DNA from: Bog-756 sp963741055
GTDB taxonomy: Bacteria; Actinomycetota; Acidimicrobiia; Acidimicrobiales; RAAP-2
DNA: 64,000 bases
Direction: 5' to 3'
NCBI GenBank assembly: GCA_963741055.1
Contig: CAVUGU010000031.1
Location: forward strand, 5,876-69,875
In this document: positions 38,225 through 48,129 of the stretch, piece after piece
How positions within the stretch are numbered: position 1 is the stretch's first letter
Layout: each line of letters begins with the position of its first letter
Translations under genes and position numbers: made by a program
Notes under the pieces: model-generated
Told to the model about the DNA's origin: nothing
The model's input: only the letters and a program-made list of their open reading frames with translations
The model's database searches: none

Positions 38225-38971
38225 TCAAGGGGCCGAGTACCCGCCGTCCACCACGATCGCCGACCCGGTGGTCCAGCGCGACGCGTCGCTCGCGAGATAG
38301 GAGTAGGCGCCGACCAGGTCGTCGGCCGAGCCGAGACCGAGGGGATGCCGAGCGGCGACGGCCTCGAGCGCCTCTTCGGGAAGGTCGTCGTGGATGGCGG
38401 AGCGGAAGGTCCCCGGGCACACGCAGTTGACCCGGATGCCGTCGCGGGCGTACTCGAGCGCCGCGACCTTTGCCAGCTGGATCACCGCGGCCTTCGTCGC
38501 GCAGTAAGGGGCTGCGTGCGACCACGCGGTCAACCCGGCCACCGACGCGGTGAGCACGATCGAACCGGAGTGCTGCGGGCGCATGACGGCCACCGCGGCA
38601 CGGATCGCGTTGACCGACCCCAGGAGATTGGTCCGGAACGCCCGTTCCCACTCCTCGGTGGCGAGATTGTGGATGCGGCCGTTCGACGAGAGCACGCCCG
38701 CGTTGCTGATCAACACGTCGAGACGGCCCCATCTCTCCGTCGCCACCGCCACCACCGATTCCACCGCGGCCAGGTCGCCCACGTCCGCGAGCACGGTCTC
38801 GACCGATCCCTCGGTCGAGGGAAGCCCGGCGACGCTCGCCTCGAGCGAGGGCGCACTCACGTCGCTCAGCACGAGGTCGGTGCCGGGCTCGCTCGCGAGA
38901 CGGCGCGAGATCGCCGCTCCGAGTGCCCCGCCGGCGCCGGTGATCGCGACGACTCGTCGCGAATCGCTCAC
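38225..38971 (-). CDS. Short-chain dehydrogenase/reductase
   Basis: A 248-residue classical SDR: cofactor motif AITGAGGALGAAISRRL, acidic residue in LSDVSAPSL (NAD preference likely), NAG in LISNAGVLSS, and the catalytic Tyr/Lys in YCATKAAVIQLAK with Ser in LTASVAGL. The start GTG 38971 overlaps the stop of the upstream SDR (GTGA), so both are in one operon. Confidence 0.9.
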   Translation of the reverse strand: MSDSRRVVAITGAGGALGAAISRRLASEPGTDLVLSDVSAPSLEASVAGLPSTEGSVETVLADVGDLAAVESVVAVATERWGRLDVLISNAGVLSSNGRIHNLATEEWERAFRTNLLGSVNAIRAAVAVMRPQHSGSIVLTASVAGLTAWSHAAPYCATKAAVIQLAKVAALEYARDGIRVNCVCPGTFRSAIHDDLPEEALEAVAARHPLGLGSADDLVGAYSYLASDASRWTTGSAIVVDGGYSAP

Positions 38972-39747
38972 GCGAGCAGGTAGCCACCGTCGACGGTGAG
39001 CACCGCTCCGGTGACGAATGCGGACGCGTCGGACGCGAGGAACTGGTAGGCACCGGCCAGATCCACCGGAGCTCCGAAGCGCCGCTGGGCGGTGTGCTCG
39101 GTGATCGAGGCAGAACGCTCGGGGTGGGTGATCCAGTTCTGGGCCATCGGAGACTCGAACCATCCCGGCGCGACGACGTTCACGGTGATCCCGGCCGGAG
39201 CCAGGTCGAGCGCGAGCCCCTTGGCCATCCCGACCAGCCCGGCCTTCGAGGTGCTGTAAGCGGTCAGTCCCTCACGGGGCCGCTCACCGAGGACGGAGCC
39301 GGTGAAGATGAGCCGCCCACCTTCGGTCATGACCCGGGACGCCGCACGCGCACCGAGAAAAGAGCCGGTGAGGTTCACCTCGAGGACCTGCCGCCAGACC
39401 GACGCGCCCGTCTCACGGGGACCGGCCACCACCGGCGAGATGCCCGCGTTGCAGATCCACACGTCGACGCCGCCCCACTCTCCGACCGTGGCGTCGGCCA
39501 CCGCCTCGTTGAAGTCCTCGTCGGTCACGTCTCCGCTCAGCACGAGGGACGGTCCGGGCAGCATCCCTGCGACCGTCTTCAAGTCCTTCTCGGTGCGGGC
39601 GACCAGCGCGACCGATGCTCCGGCGTCCGAGAACCCGTGCGCGAGCAGAGCGCCGAGGCCCCGACTGGCGCCGGTGATTACCACCCGTTTCCCCGCCACC
39701 GCCCCGGGGCGCGGGAACGACTCGGGGATCTCGATCTGGTCGGCCAT
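38968..39747 (-). CDS. Short-chain dehydrogenase/reductase
   Basis: A 259-residue classical SDR: VVITGASRGLGALLAHGFSD, the NAG motif in VWICNAGISP, catalytic Ser in IFTGSVLGE, and YSTSKAGLVGMAKGLALDL, with the C-terminal GAVLTVDGGYLLA. Arg following the second strand (VARTEKD) suggests NADP. ATG 39747 lies just downstream of operator site 2 and it is divergent from the E1 gene. Confidence 0.92.
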   Translation of the reverse strand: MADQIEIPESFPRPGAVAGKRVVITGASRGLGALLAHGFSDAGASVALVARTEKDLKTVAGMLPGPSLVLSGDVTDEDFNEAVADATVGEWGGVDVWICNAGISPVVAGPRETGASVWRQVLEVNLTGSFLGARAASRVMTEGGRLIFTGSVLGERPREGLTAYSTSKAGLVGMAKGLALDLAPAGITVNVVAPGWFESPMAQNWITHPERSASITEHTAQRRFGAPVDLAGAYQFLASDASAFVTGAVLTVDGGYLLA

Positions 39748-39762
39748 CGCCTCTTCCCTGCT

Positions 39763-39780
39763 TTGTACCGATCAGTACAA
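39763..39780 (+). promoter_or_regulatory. TetR-type operator, site 2
   Basis: TTGTACCGATCAGTACAA is an 18-base palindrome broken at one pair. It sits in the 42-base gap between the divergent SDR and E1 genes, so a bound repressor would block both promoters. It is the most symmetrical of the four copies. Confidence 0.65.
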
Positions 39781-39789
39781 TACACATCC

Positions 39790-41782
39790 GTGACGGCCAG
39801 CCCCTCTTCTCCCTCGGGTTTCTCGGCGGCCGACCTCGTCGAGATGCACCGCCGGATGCTGCTGATCCGAGGCTTCGAGGAACGGGTTGCCTCGCTCTAC
39901 CGCGACGGCGAGATCCCGGGATTCGTGCACCTCTCGATCGGACAGGAGGCCGCTGCCGTCGGCGCGTGCTGGCCGCTCCACCCCGCGGACGTCATCACCT
40001 CCACCCACCGCGGGCACGGGCACTGCATCGCGAAGGGGCTCGACCCGCTCGGGATGTTCGCCGAGCTGATGGGGAAACAGCAGGGGACCAACCGTGGGCG
40101 GGGTGGTTCGATGCACATCGCCGACCCGAAGCTCGGCATCTTCGGAGCCAACGGGATCGTGGCCGCCGGACTCCCCATCGCGACCGGAGCGGCCACCGCC
40201 TCCCTTCTGCGGGCCGACCGCAGCGTCGCAGTGGCCTTCTTCGGCGACGGCGCGCCGGCACAGGGCGCCTTCCACGAGGCGGTCAACCTGGCCGCCCTCT
40301 GGCAGCTGCCGGTGATCTTCTTCTGCGAGAACAACGGCTACGCCGAGTTCTCCCCGGTCGAGACCCAGCACGCGACCTCGCTCGAACAACGCGCCGCCGG
40401 CTACGGGATCCCCTATCTCGCGGTCGACGGCAACGACGTCGAGGCGACCGCCGCCACGATGGAGGACGCGGTCCTCGCCGCACGAGCCGGACGCGGACCT
40501 TCGATCGTCGAAGCGACCACCTACCGCTGGCACGGCCACTACGAAGGCGATCCGGAGCGCTACCGCTCGCAAGAGGAGGTCGGCGAGTGGGCGACTCGCG
40601 ACCCGCTGCGCAACCACGCCGCCCGACTCCGCGAGGCCGGTGTCGGCGACGACGAGGTCAAGGCCCTCGAGGCGTCGGTCGCCGACGAGCTCGACCGCGC
40701 GGTCGAGGCCGCGCGGCGGTTCACCCCACCGGACGCCGCCTCCCTCACCGACTTCGTCGTCCGCGCGAGACCGGCGCGTGCCGAACCGCTCCCACCCGGG
40801 GCCGACGCGCCGACCTTCCGCACGATGGACGCGATCCGCACCGCCCTCGAAGCCGAGCTCGAAGCTGACGAGAGGGTGTTCGTCGCCGGTATCGACGTCG
40901 GCGAAGGTGGCAACGTCTTCGGCCTCACCCGCGGGCTCGCCGACCGCTTCGGCGCTCGTGTCCGCGACACGCCGATATCGGAGACGGCGATCGTCGGACT
41001 CGGCGTCGGCGCGGCCATGGCCGGGATGCGTCCGGTCGTCGAGCTCATGTACCTCGACTTCCTCGGTGTCTGTTTCGACCAGCTGCTCAACCAGGCGGCG
41101 AAGCTGCCGTTCATGACCGGTGGGGCTGCCGAGATGGGGCTCACCGTTCGGACCCAGTTCGGCGCGGGGCGCTCCTCGGGAAGCCAGCACTCCCAGAGCC
41201 TCGAGGTACTGCTGGCGCACATCCCGGGCTTGAGCGTCGTGATGCCCTCGACGCCGGCCGACACCTACGGCCTCCTCCGCGCCGCGATCCAGGACCCGAA
41301 CCCGGTCGTCGTCATCGAGAACCGGTTGCTCTACGGGATGAAAGGGCCCCAACCCCCGCCCGAGTACGTCGTCCCGATCGGTGTCTCGACGGTGGTGCGG
41401 GCGGGGACGGACGCGACGGTCGTCTCGGTCTCGCGCATGGTCCACGAGGCGGTCGCCGCGGCCGAGCTGCGTCGCTGCCGAGGGAATCTCGGTCGAGGTG
41501 ATCGACTTGAGGACGGTGGCTCCGCTCGACGTGACGCCGGTGCTCGACTCGGTGCGCAAGACCAGCCGCCTGCTCGTCGCCCACGAGGCGGTGGTCCCCT
41601 TCGGCATCGGCGCCGAACTGGTGGCCACGGTCGCCAAGGAGGCGTTCTGGGATCTCGACGCGCCGGTCGAGCGCCTGGGAGCGGTCGCGACGCCGCCTCC
41701 CTATGCGCCCGAGCTCGAAGCGGCGTGGCTCCCGGATCGCCACGACATCGCGACGGCCGTCCGCCGCCTGGTGAGGGTGTAG
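39790..41782 (+). CDS. Fused alpha-beta E1 component of a 2-oxoacid dehydrogenase (one frameshift)
   Basis: A thiamine-diphosphate enzyme of about 664 residues. The alpha part (1-330) has RMLLIRGFEERV, THRGHGHCIAKGL and the ThDP motif FFGDGAPAQGAFHEAVNLAA followed by NNGYAE. The beta part (345-664) has GIDVGEGGNVFGLT, DTPISETAIVGLGVGAAMAG, QHSQSLEVLLAHIPGL, and ends AAWLPDRHDIATAVRRLVRV. Alpha and beta are normally separate in this subclass. One shift near 41475 separates AAAEL from AAEGISVEVIDLR. No E2 or E3 gene is nearby, so the acyl acceptor must be encoded elsewhere. The start is GTG 39790. Confidence 0.87.
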
Positions 41783-41783
41783 C

Positions 41784-42932
41784 TCAGCAGCCCAGCTGTC
41801 GTGCGATCACCAGGTGCTGGATCTCGTTGGTCCCTTCACCGATCTCGAGGACCTTCGCGTCGCAGTAGAAGCGGGCGACCGGCGACTCGAGCATGTAGCC
41901 GAGCCCACCATGGATCTGCACTGCCTCGGAGGCCGCCCACGTGGCGACGCGGCTCGCCTTCAACTTGGCCATGGCCGCCTCCTTGCTGAACGGCTGGCCG
42001 CTGTCGCGCAGGTACGCAGCCCGGTAGGTGAGCCACCGCGCCGCCTCGAGCTCGGTCGCCATGTCCGCGAGCTTGAACTGCACCGACTGGAACTTCGAGA
42101 TCGGCTGGCCGAACTGGACCCGTTCCCGTGCGTACGCGGACGCCATGTCGAGCACGGCCTGGGTCAGGCTGAGGGAGAGCGCGGCGATGGAGATCCGCCC
42201 GACCTCGAGGGTGCGCAGGAACTGGGTCAGCCCGAGGTCGGGATCGCCGAGGAGGTGCTCGTCGGGCACCCACACGTCGTCGAGGTACAGGTCGCGGGTG
42301 TCGAGACCCCGCCATCCGATGCCACGCATCTTCGAACCCATGGTGAAGCCGGGGGTGTCCCGCTCGACGACGAAGCTCGCGAACCGCGACTCACCCGCCT
42401 CCGACGGCTCGAGCCGCGCGAGCAGCGTCACTCCGAAGGACATGTCGGTTCCCGCGTTGGAGATGAACGTCTTCCGGCCGTTCAGCAGCCAACCGCCGTC
42501 CTTGCGCTCGGCGCGGGTGCGGATCCCGCGTGCGTCCGAGCCGGCGTCGGGCTCGGTGAGGCCGAAGGAGCCGAGCACCCGACCCTCCGCGAGCGGTCGG
42601 AGCCACCGCTCCCGCTGCGGGTCGCTGCCGAACAGGAGCAGCGGCAGCGAACCGATGGTGACGTGCGCCTGCCATGCGGCGGCCACCGACTGGTCGGCGA
42701 GGCCGATCTGTTCCATGGCCGCGACGAATCCGACCGTCGACATGCCGATCCCACCCCACTCCTCGGGGACGAGGATGCCGAGCAGGCCGAGCTCTCCCAT
42801 CTCGCGAAGAAGATCGGTCGGGCAGCGCTCCTCCTCCCAGGCTCGCGGCGCTCGGGACGCGATCTCCCGCTGCGCGAACTCGCGGCAGAGTGCGGCGAGC
42901 TCCCGCTCCGACTCCCCGAGCGAGAGGTCCAT
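41784..42932 (-). CDS. Acyl-CoA dehydrogenase
   Basis: A 382-residue FAD enzyme introducing a 2,3-double bond in an acyl-CoA. Motifs: FGLTEPDAGSDARGIRT, KTFISNAGTDM, the FAD-binding RVQFGQPISKFQSVQF, VQIHGGLGYMLESPVARFYC and IGEGTNEIQHLVIARQ, which holds the catalytic Glu in the short-chain type position. The length is usual for the family. It ends 2 bases from the convergent E1 gene and follows the SDR gene below on the same strand. Confidence 0.94.
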   Translation of the reverse strand: MDLSLGESERELAALCREFAQREIASRAPRAWEEERCPTDLLREMGELGLLGILVPEEWGGIGMSTVGFVAAMEQIGLADQSVAAAWQAHVTIGSLPLLLFGSDPQRERWLRPLAEGRVLGSFGLTEPDAGSDARGIRTRAERKDGGWLLNGRKTFISNAGTDMSFGVTLLARLEPSEAGESRFASFVVERDTPGFTMGSKMRGIGWRGLDTRDLYLDDVWVPDEHLLGDPDLGLTQFLRTLEVGRISIAALSLSLTQAVLDMASAYARERVQFGQPISKFQSVQFKLADMATELEAARWLTYRAAYLRDSGQPFSKEAAMAKLKASRVATWAASEAVQIHGGLGYMLESPVARFYCDAKVLEIGEGTNEIQHLVIARQLGC

Positions 42933-42936
42933 CGAC

Positions 42937-43886
42937 CTACGAGCCGGCCGGTCCGGCTGCGCCAGGGAGCAGGTGAGCCATGAACGCGGCCGACCAACCG
43001 CTCAGGTCGGGCGGGAGGTAGTAGCCGGTCTCGTCGTTGATCTCGGCCCAGTGCTCGGCGACGTCTTCGACGGTCGGATCGCGCGTGGTCTGCACGTATC
43101 CCTCGGTCGAGGCGAGGAAGATCCGCGCGAAGCGGCCTGCGCCGGCCGCGTAGATCTCGCCGCTGACCGGACACGATTCGTGCGAGAGGAAGGCGACCAT
43201 CGGGGCGACCAGCTCGGGGGACATCTGCGGCGGCTCCGACCCCGCTCCGGACGAGCCGCCTGTCGGCGGGCGGCCCGCCCCGCCATCCGGGTGAAGGCGG
43301 CGGGCGCGATGAGATTGACCTTGATGCCCTTCGGGGCGCCCGCGGTGGTGAGGCTACGGGTCATGCCGACCACCGCAGCCTTGGCGGTGGCGTAGGAGAC
43401 GTTGTTGGGCAGCCCGAACATCCCGCTCGAGGTGGTCATGACGATGCGGCCGTACTCTTGCTCGACCATGTAGGGCCACGCGGAGCGGGCGGTGAGAAAG
43501 GACCCGACCACGTGCACCGCGAGGTGCTGCGCGAGGTTCTCCTGGTCGGCCTCGGGCGGGCCGGCCCAGCGGATGATGCCGGCGTTGTTGACCAGCACGT
43601 CGAGACGGCCGAAGTGCTCGAGCGCGGTTTCGATCAGGGTCTGCGCCCCCGTTGCGGTGGCCACGTCGCTGTGGTCGGCGACCGCCTCGCCACCGGCGGC
43701 GACGATCTCACCGGACACCGCGTCGGCGACTCCGGTGTCCGCGCCCTTCCCGTCCATCGAACCGCCGAGGTCGTTGACCACCACGCGGGCGCCTCGCGCC
43801 GCGAGAAGGAGCGCATAGGCACGGCCGAGCCCGCGACCCGCTCCGGTGACGACGGCGACCCGCCCCTCGAACCGCAGGGGGTTCAG
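42937..43886 (-). CDS. SDR of the multifunctional-enzyme (3-hydroxyacyl-CoA dehydrogenase) type (one frameshift)
   Basis: An SDR of about 315 residues resembling the dehydrogenase domain of peroxisomal MFE-2: VAVVTGAGRGLGRAYALLLA, VVVNDLGGSMDG, VLVNNAGIIRW, SSGMFGLPNNVSYATAKAAV and the extra C-terminal stretch GEIYAAGAGRFARIFLASTE. This branch oxidises 3-hydroxyacyl-CoAs. One shift near 43262 joins the halves. The start is probably CTG 43886, overlapping the stop of the amidohydrolase gene, so the genes are translationally coupled. Confidence 0.82.
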
Positions 43887-45127
43887 GCGGCCACCGGGGC
43901 CTCGAACCCGAGCAGTCGGGCCAAGGTCCCACCGAGGATCGGTTCCCGCTCGGCGGCCGGTACGTCGGCGAACAGGTTGGCGATCAACGCCTTGCTCCCG
44001 CGGAACGTGCCTTCGGCATGGGGGTAGTCGGCACCCCACACGATGGTCGAGAGCCCGGTGATGTGCCGCGAGGCCACCGCCACCGGATCGTCCTGGAACG
44101 AGACGTGGAACTGACGCTCGACGTACTCGCTCGGCTTCAGGGGGTAGGGCCACTTCTCGTTGAGGCGGAACATCCGCGCCATCTGCGGCTGGTCGTCGTC
44201 GGGGCGATCGTTGTCCCAGAAGCCGAGCCACCAGTCGGCGTCTTGGCCGATCCCGGTCGCCCAGCACTTGTCCATGCTGCCGACGAGCGACGCGAGCCAG
44301 TGTGCGTGGAACTCGATGAGCGCGAAGTGGAGGTCGGGATACCGCTCGGGTACGCCTCCGCCGATCAGCTCGATGATGACTCTCGAGGGAATCATCGGAC
44401 CGTAGACGCACTGGGTCACCATCCGCTGCGACGCAGACTTCTCGGTGATCGGCTTGTTGACCTCGGACGCCTGTCCCATCACCACCTTGAGCGTGGTGGA
44501 CGCGGGATCGTCGACCTTCACCCCGCCGGTCTGGGAGTGCATGAACACGTGGACGCCGTTGGCCTGGGCGGCGGCCCAGACGGGATCGAACTCCCGTGAG
44601 TAGTAGGGCTTGGGCGGGATGGCCGGCAACAGGATCGCGCGGAACCCGGCCGCGGCCACCCGTTCGATTTCTGCGACCGCCTCCTCGATGTCGGTCAAGG
44701 GAACCGGTGCGGTCGGAGCCAGCCTCCCGAAGTAGGGGGAGAAGCGCTCGATCACGTAGTCGTTGTAGACGCGGGCGTGAGCCATCGAGAGCTCGTGGTC
44801 GTCCGAGTAGAGCCCGAACAGCGAGAGATTCGGGTGCATCACCTGGGCGTCGATCCCGTCGAGGTCGAGGTCCTCGATGATGCGATCGGGATCGCCGGTG
44901 TTGGGCGACCCGTCGAAGTGCCGGAAGCGCGAGACGGTCCACCCCTCGAACCCCGGGGTGTGGAGGTGCCGGTAGTCGCGAGGGCCGCCCTCGGCGAGCG
45001 GCTCGACCTCGAAGTCCTCCTCCCAGACCGCGCGATCCCTCAGATGCTTCGGAAGGCGGGTCAGGAAGAGGTCGGTGGGCTCGAGGATGTGCCCGTCCGC
45101 AGAGACGACAAGATCATGTTCTGTCAT
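43883..45127 (-). CDS. Amidohydrolase family (ACMSD-like) protein
   Basis: A 414-residue TIM-barrel protein. The N-terminus VVSADGHILEPTDLF carries the typical first metal motif region; FMHSQTGGVKV and LIEFHAHWLAS supply later histidines, and IVWGADYPHAEGTF has the terminal Asp. This branch includes decarboxylases and hydrolases of aromatic and alicyclic acids. ATG 45127 is the start. Operator site 3 lies about 95 bases upstream, between it and the divergent cyclase gene. Confidence 0.85.
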   Translation of the reverse strand: MTEHDLVVSADGHILEPTDLFLTRLPKHLRDRAVWEEDFEVEPLAEGGPRDYRHLHTPGFEGWTVSRFRHFDGSPNTGDPDRIIEDLDLDGIDAQVMHPNLSLFGLYSDDHELSMAHARVYNDYVIERFSPYFGRLAPTAPVPLTDIEEAVAEIERVAAAGFRAILLPAIPPKPYYSREFDPVWAAAQANGVHVFMHSQTGGVKVDDPASTTLKVVMGQASEVNKPITEKSASQRMVTQCVYGPMIPSRVIIELIGGGVPERYPDLHFALIEFHAHWLASLVGSMDKCWATGIGQDADWWLGFWDNDRPDDDQPQMARMFRLNEKWPYPLKPSEYVERQFHVSFQDDPVAVASRHITGLSTIVWGADYPHAEGTFRGSKALIANLFADVPAAEREPILGGTLARLLGFEAPVAA

Positions 45128-45220
45128 CGTCGTGACCTTCCTACCTGAGACGATGTGCGTGCTCGAACCCGAACGCGGTCCCGCACCGGCTCACGATACC
45201 CCTACCGAGCGGAGACTAGA

Positions 45221-45237
45221 CCAACCGGTCGGTACAA
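45221..45237 (-). promoter_or_regulatory. TetR-type operator, site 3
   Basis: On the minus strand the sequence is TTGTACCGACCGGTTGG, matching the TACCGAYCRGT core of the other three sites. It lies between the divergent amidohydrolase and cyclase genes. Confidence 0.6.
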
Positions 45238-45293
45238 GCAATGCTGGCAAGCGGCTCCGGAGACCGTGGGCGAGGGGCCGGAAGGAGACCTAG

Positions 45294-46349
45294 GTGACCA
45301 AGCGGTGGCAGAGACGACCGGAGGGGTCGACCTGGGGGGACTGGGGTGACGACGACGAGCTCGGTCGGATCAACCTGCTCACGCCCGAGAAGGTCCTCGA
45401 AGGCGTGCGCGAGGTCGAGGCGGGCATCAGCTTCTGCCTGAGCCTCCCGCTCGACTACCCCGGAGGGATCGCGTTGAACCAGCGCCGGTACCCGCCGATG
45501 CTCGCACCGACCGAGGACATGCGCGGCAACCCGGGCACCTTCTACAACGTCCTCATGAGAGAGATGGACGAGGGTGACCCCCGCTACGTCGACGTGTGGG
45601 CCGACGACGTGGTCACCCTCTCGCTCCAGTACTCGACGCAGTGGGACTCGCTCGCGCACGTCGGCGCCGAGTTCGACGCCGACGATGACGGAACCGAGGA
45701 AGCCGTCTACTACAACGGATACCGCGCGGGGATCGATCTGGTCGGGCCGAGGCCCGACGCAGAAGGTGACGGCGGCCGCCACCTCTGCTTCGCGCACCAC
45801 CTCGGGCTCGAGCACATGGCCTTCACCGGCGTGCAGGGCCGGGGCGTCCTGGTCGATGTGGCCCACCACCTCGGCCACGAGTGGCGGGCGGTCGACCGGC
45901 AGACCCTCGAGGAGATCATGGCGGTCGACAAGGTGGTCGTCGAGCCCGGCGACATGCTCCTCGTGCACACCGGGTTCGCCACGAAGGTCCTCGAGTGGGA
46001 GCGCGATCCGGACCCGGTGAAGATCCACACGATGTGCGCGTATCTCGACGCCCGGGACGACTCGCTGCTCCAGTGGATCACCGACTCCCAGATCTCCGCC
46101 TTGGTTGCCGACAACTACGCGGTCGAGGGGCTGCTCGGCCGGGATCGTGACCAGAGCCGGCACTCGTTCCTCCCGATCCACCACCACTGTCTGTTCCGGC
46201 TCGGAATCCCCCTCGGGGAGATGTGGTACTTGCACGAGCTTGCCGCGTGGCTGCGCGAGCACGGTCGGAGCCGGTTCCTTCTGACCGCACCACCGCTCCG
46301 GCTTCCCGGAGCGGTGGGTTCACCGGTCACGCCGGTGGCGACGGTCTGA
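45294..46349 (+). CDS. Cyclase family (kynurenine formamidase-like) protein
   Basis: A 351-residue metal-dependent hydrolase. Motifs: TWGDWGDDDELGRINLLTPE at the N-terminus, STQWDSLAHVGAEF with the first metal ligands, GRGVLVDVAHHLG, and DMLLVHTGF. Members hydrolyse amide or cyclic diketone bonds, including ring cleavage of alicyclic diketones, which would fit the oxygenases nearby. The start is GTG 45294. The last 23 bases overlap the convergent monooxygenase gene. Confidence 0.87.
   Translation: MTKRWQRRPEGSTWGDWGDDDELGRINLLTPEKVLEGVREVEAGISFCLSLPLDYPGGIALNQRRYPPMLAPTEDMRGNPGTFYNVLMREMDEGDPRYVDVWADDVVTLSLQYSTQWDSLAHVGAEFDADDDGTEEAVYYNGYRAGIDLVGPRPDAEGDGGRHLCFAHHLGLEHMAFTGVQGRGVLVDVAHHLGHEWRAVDRQTLEEIMAVDKVVVEPGDMLLVHTGFATKVLEWERDPDPVKIHTMCAYLDARDDSLLQWITDSQISALVADNYAVEGLLGRDRDQSRHSFLPIHHHCLFRLGIPLGEMWYLHELAAWLREHGRSRFLLTAPPLRLPGAVGSPVTPVATV
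46290..46317. terminator. Stem-loop at the end of two convergent genes
   Basis: CCACCGCTCCGG and CCGGAGCGGTGG can pair in a 12-base stem around a 4-base loop. It lies just inside the 3' end of the cyclase gene and beyond the stop of the convergent monooxygenase. No T-tract follows, so termination on either strand is only a suggestion. Confidence 0.35.
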
Positions 46350-47989
46350 GCTCGGCGGTGCGCCCGAGCCGGAACGCCTTGTAGTCGCTCTGCACGACGT
46401 CGGCGATCATCGAGAGGAGCTTCGGGCGCCCACCCGAGTTGAGTAGGTACTTCTTGGCCTTGCCCGGGATGTTGGTGCCGAAGAAGTAGCTGCTCTCGCC
46501 GAAGGGTTGGTCGGCGGCACCCCGGTCGACCATGCTCGTCCACTCCTCCTCGGCGGCCGGGTCCACCTCGATGGTGTCGTAGCCGTGGGCGCGGAGGTAC
46601 ACCAATGCGTCGGTGATGAAGTCCACCTGGTCCCCGTTGTAGCGCGGGTTGTTGCCGGCGGCCGCGTGCGGGCCGCCGGGGAAGAAGAGGTTGGGGAAGC
46701 CGGTCGACTGGATCCCGAGGAACGTCTTCGGGCCGTCGGCCCAGTCGTCCTCGAGGGCGAGATCGCGCCGGCCCCGGATCCCCATTCGCAGGAGCGCTCC
46801 GGTGCCGAAGTCGAAGCCGGTCGCCCATACCACGACGTCGAACGGACGGGCTCCGTCGGTGGTCTCGATCCCGTCGGCAGTCATGCGAACGATCGGAGTG
46901 TCGCCGAGGTCGACCAGAGTGACGTTGCGCCGGTTGAAGGCCTCGTAGTAGTCGGCGACGAAGGGCGGGCGCTTCTCCGCGAATCGATGGTCCTTCGGGA
47001 TCAGCTTGTCGGCGGTGTCGGGGTCGAGGACGATGCTCCGGATCTTCTCCGCGACGAACCCGCACCACTCCTCGTTCGCGGCGCGATCGAACAGCAGGTC
47101 GGTGTAATTGCTGGTGAGCTTGGAGAACCCGGGGCTCCTCCACATCTTCTCGTAGAAGGCCCGCCTTTCCTCGCTCGAGTCGTCGAAGGTGGCTCGATCG
47201 TGCACGCGATGGAGAAACCCGCTCGGCGAGGTGCTCAGCTTCTTGGAGATCTTCTCGAAGTCGGCCCGCAGCTGCGCCTGCTCGGTCGCGGTGATCGGCG
47301 CGTTGTTGAGCGGGGTGCACCAGTTGGCGGTGCGCTGGTACACGGTGAGGGAGGCGACCTGGTCGGCGATGGCCGGGATCAGCTGCACGCCGCTCGACCC
47401 GGTCCCGATGACGGCCACCCGTTTGCCGGCGAAGTCGACCGGCGCTTGCGGCCAGAGCCCGGTGTGGTACGACTCGCCTCGGAAATCCTCGCGCCCGGGC
47501 ACCTCGGGGAAGTACGGCACCGAGAGAACGCCGGTGGCGGCGACGAGGAACCGAGTCCGGAACCGGGCACCGTCGCTCGTCGTCAGCGTCCACCGCCCGG
47601 ACGACTCGTCGTACGCGGCCGACTTCACCTTCGAGCCCACTCGGATGTGGCGCCGGAGGTCGAACCGGTCCACCACGTGATTGAGATAGCGCTCGGTCTC
47701 CGGCTGGGCTGCGAACTGCTCCTGCCACTCCCACTCGTCGAAGAGCGGCTTGGAGAAGAGGTACGCGTAGGTGTAGCTCTCCGAGTCGAAGCGCGCCCCG
47801 GGGTAACGGTTCCAGAACCAGGTGCCGCCGACCCCGTCGCCCGCCTCGAGCAGCTGGACGGAGAAGCCTGCCTCGTCGGGCGCGGTAGAGCTGGTAGATC
47901 CCGGTGATCCCCGCGCCGACGACCAGCACGTCGACGTCCGCGGCGAATCCCTCCGAGCTCAGGTCGGATGCAGCTTCGGCGGGTTCCAT
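46327..47989 (-). CDS. Baeyer-Villiger-type flavin monooxygenase (one frameshift)
   Basis: A class B flavoprotein of about 553 residues inserting oxygen next to a ketone, giving an ester or lactone. Motifs: VLVVGAGITGIYQLYRA (FAD), GGTWFWNRYPGARFDSES, the BVMO fingerprint FRGESYHTGLWP, and VAVIGTGSSGVQLIPAIA (NADPH). One shift near 47885 separates the N-terminus (MEPAEAASDL, ATG 47989) from the rest. Operator site 4 is 85 bases upstream, shared with the divergent Rieske gene. The product lactone could be a substrate for the phosphotriesterase-family hydrolase at 31.5 kb. Confidence 0.9.
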
Positions 47990-48073
47990 GAGCCTCCGCG
48001 GTGATGATCCCCTGCAGGGTGTGCGCGACCCGTCCGCGCGCAGGGGCGGCGCGCTCCGGTCCAACGACGCGTA

Positions 48074-48094
48074 TTGTACCGACCGGTTAGTATA
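48074..48094 (+). promoter_or_regulatory. TetR-type operator, site 4
   Basis: TTGTACCGACCGGTTAGTAT contains TACCGACCGGTTAGTA, an imperfect palindrome centred on CCGG. It lies between the divergent Baeyer-Villiger monooxygenase and Rieske oxygenase genes and shares its core with sites 1-3. Confidence 0.65.
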
Positions 48095-48129
48095 CGGATT
48101 CCACAGCGCAACTCCAGGAAGGTGACCGC

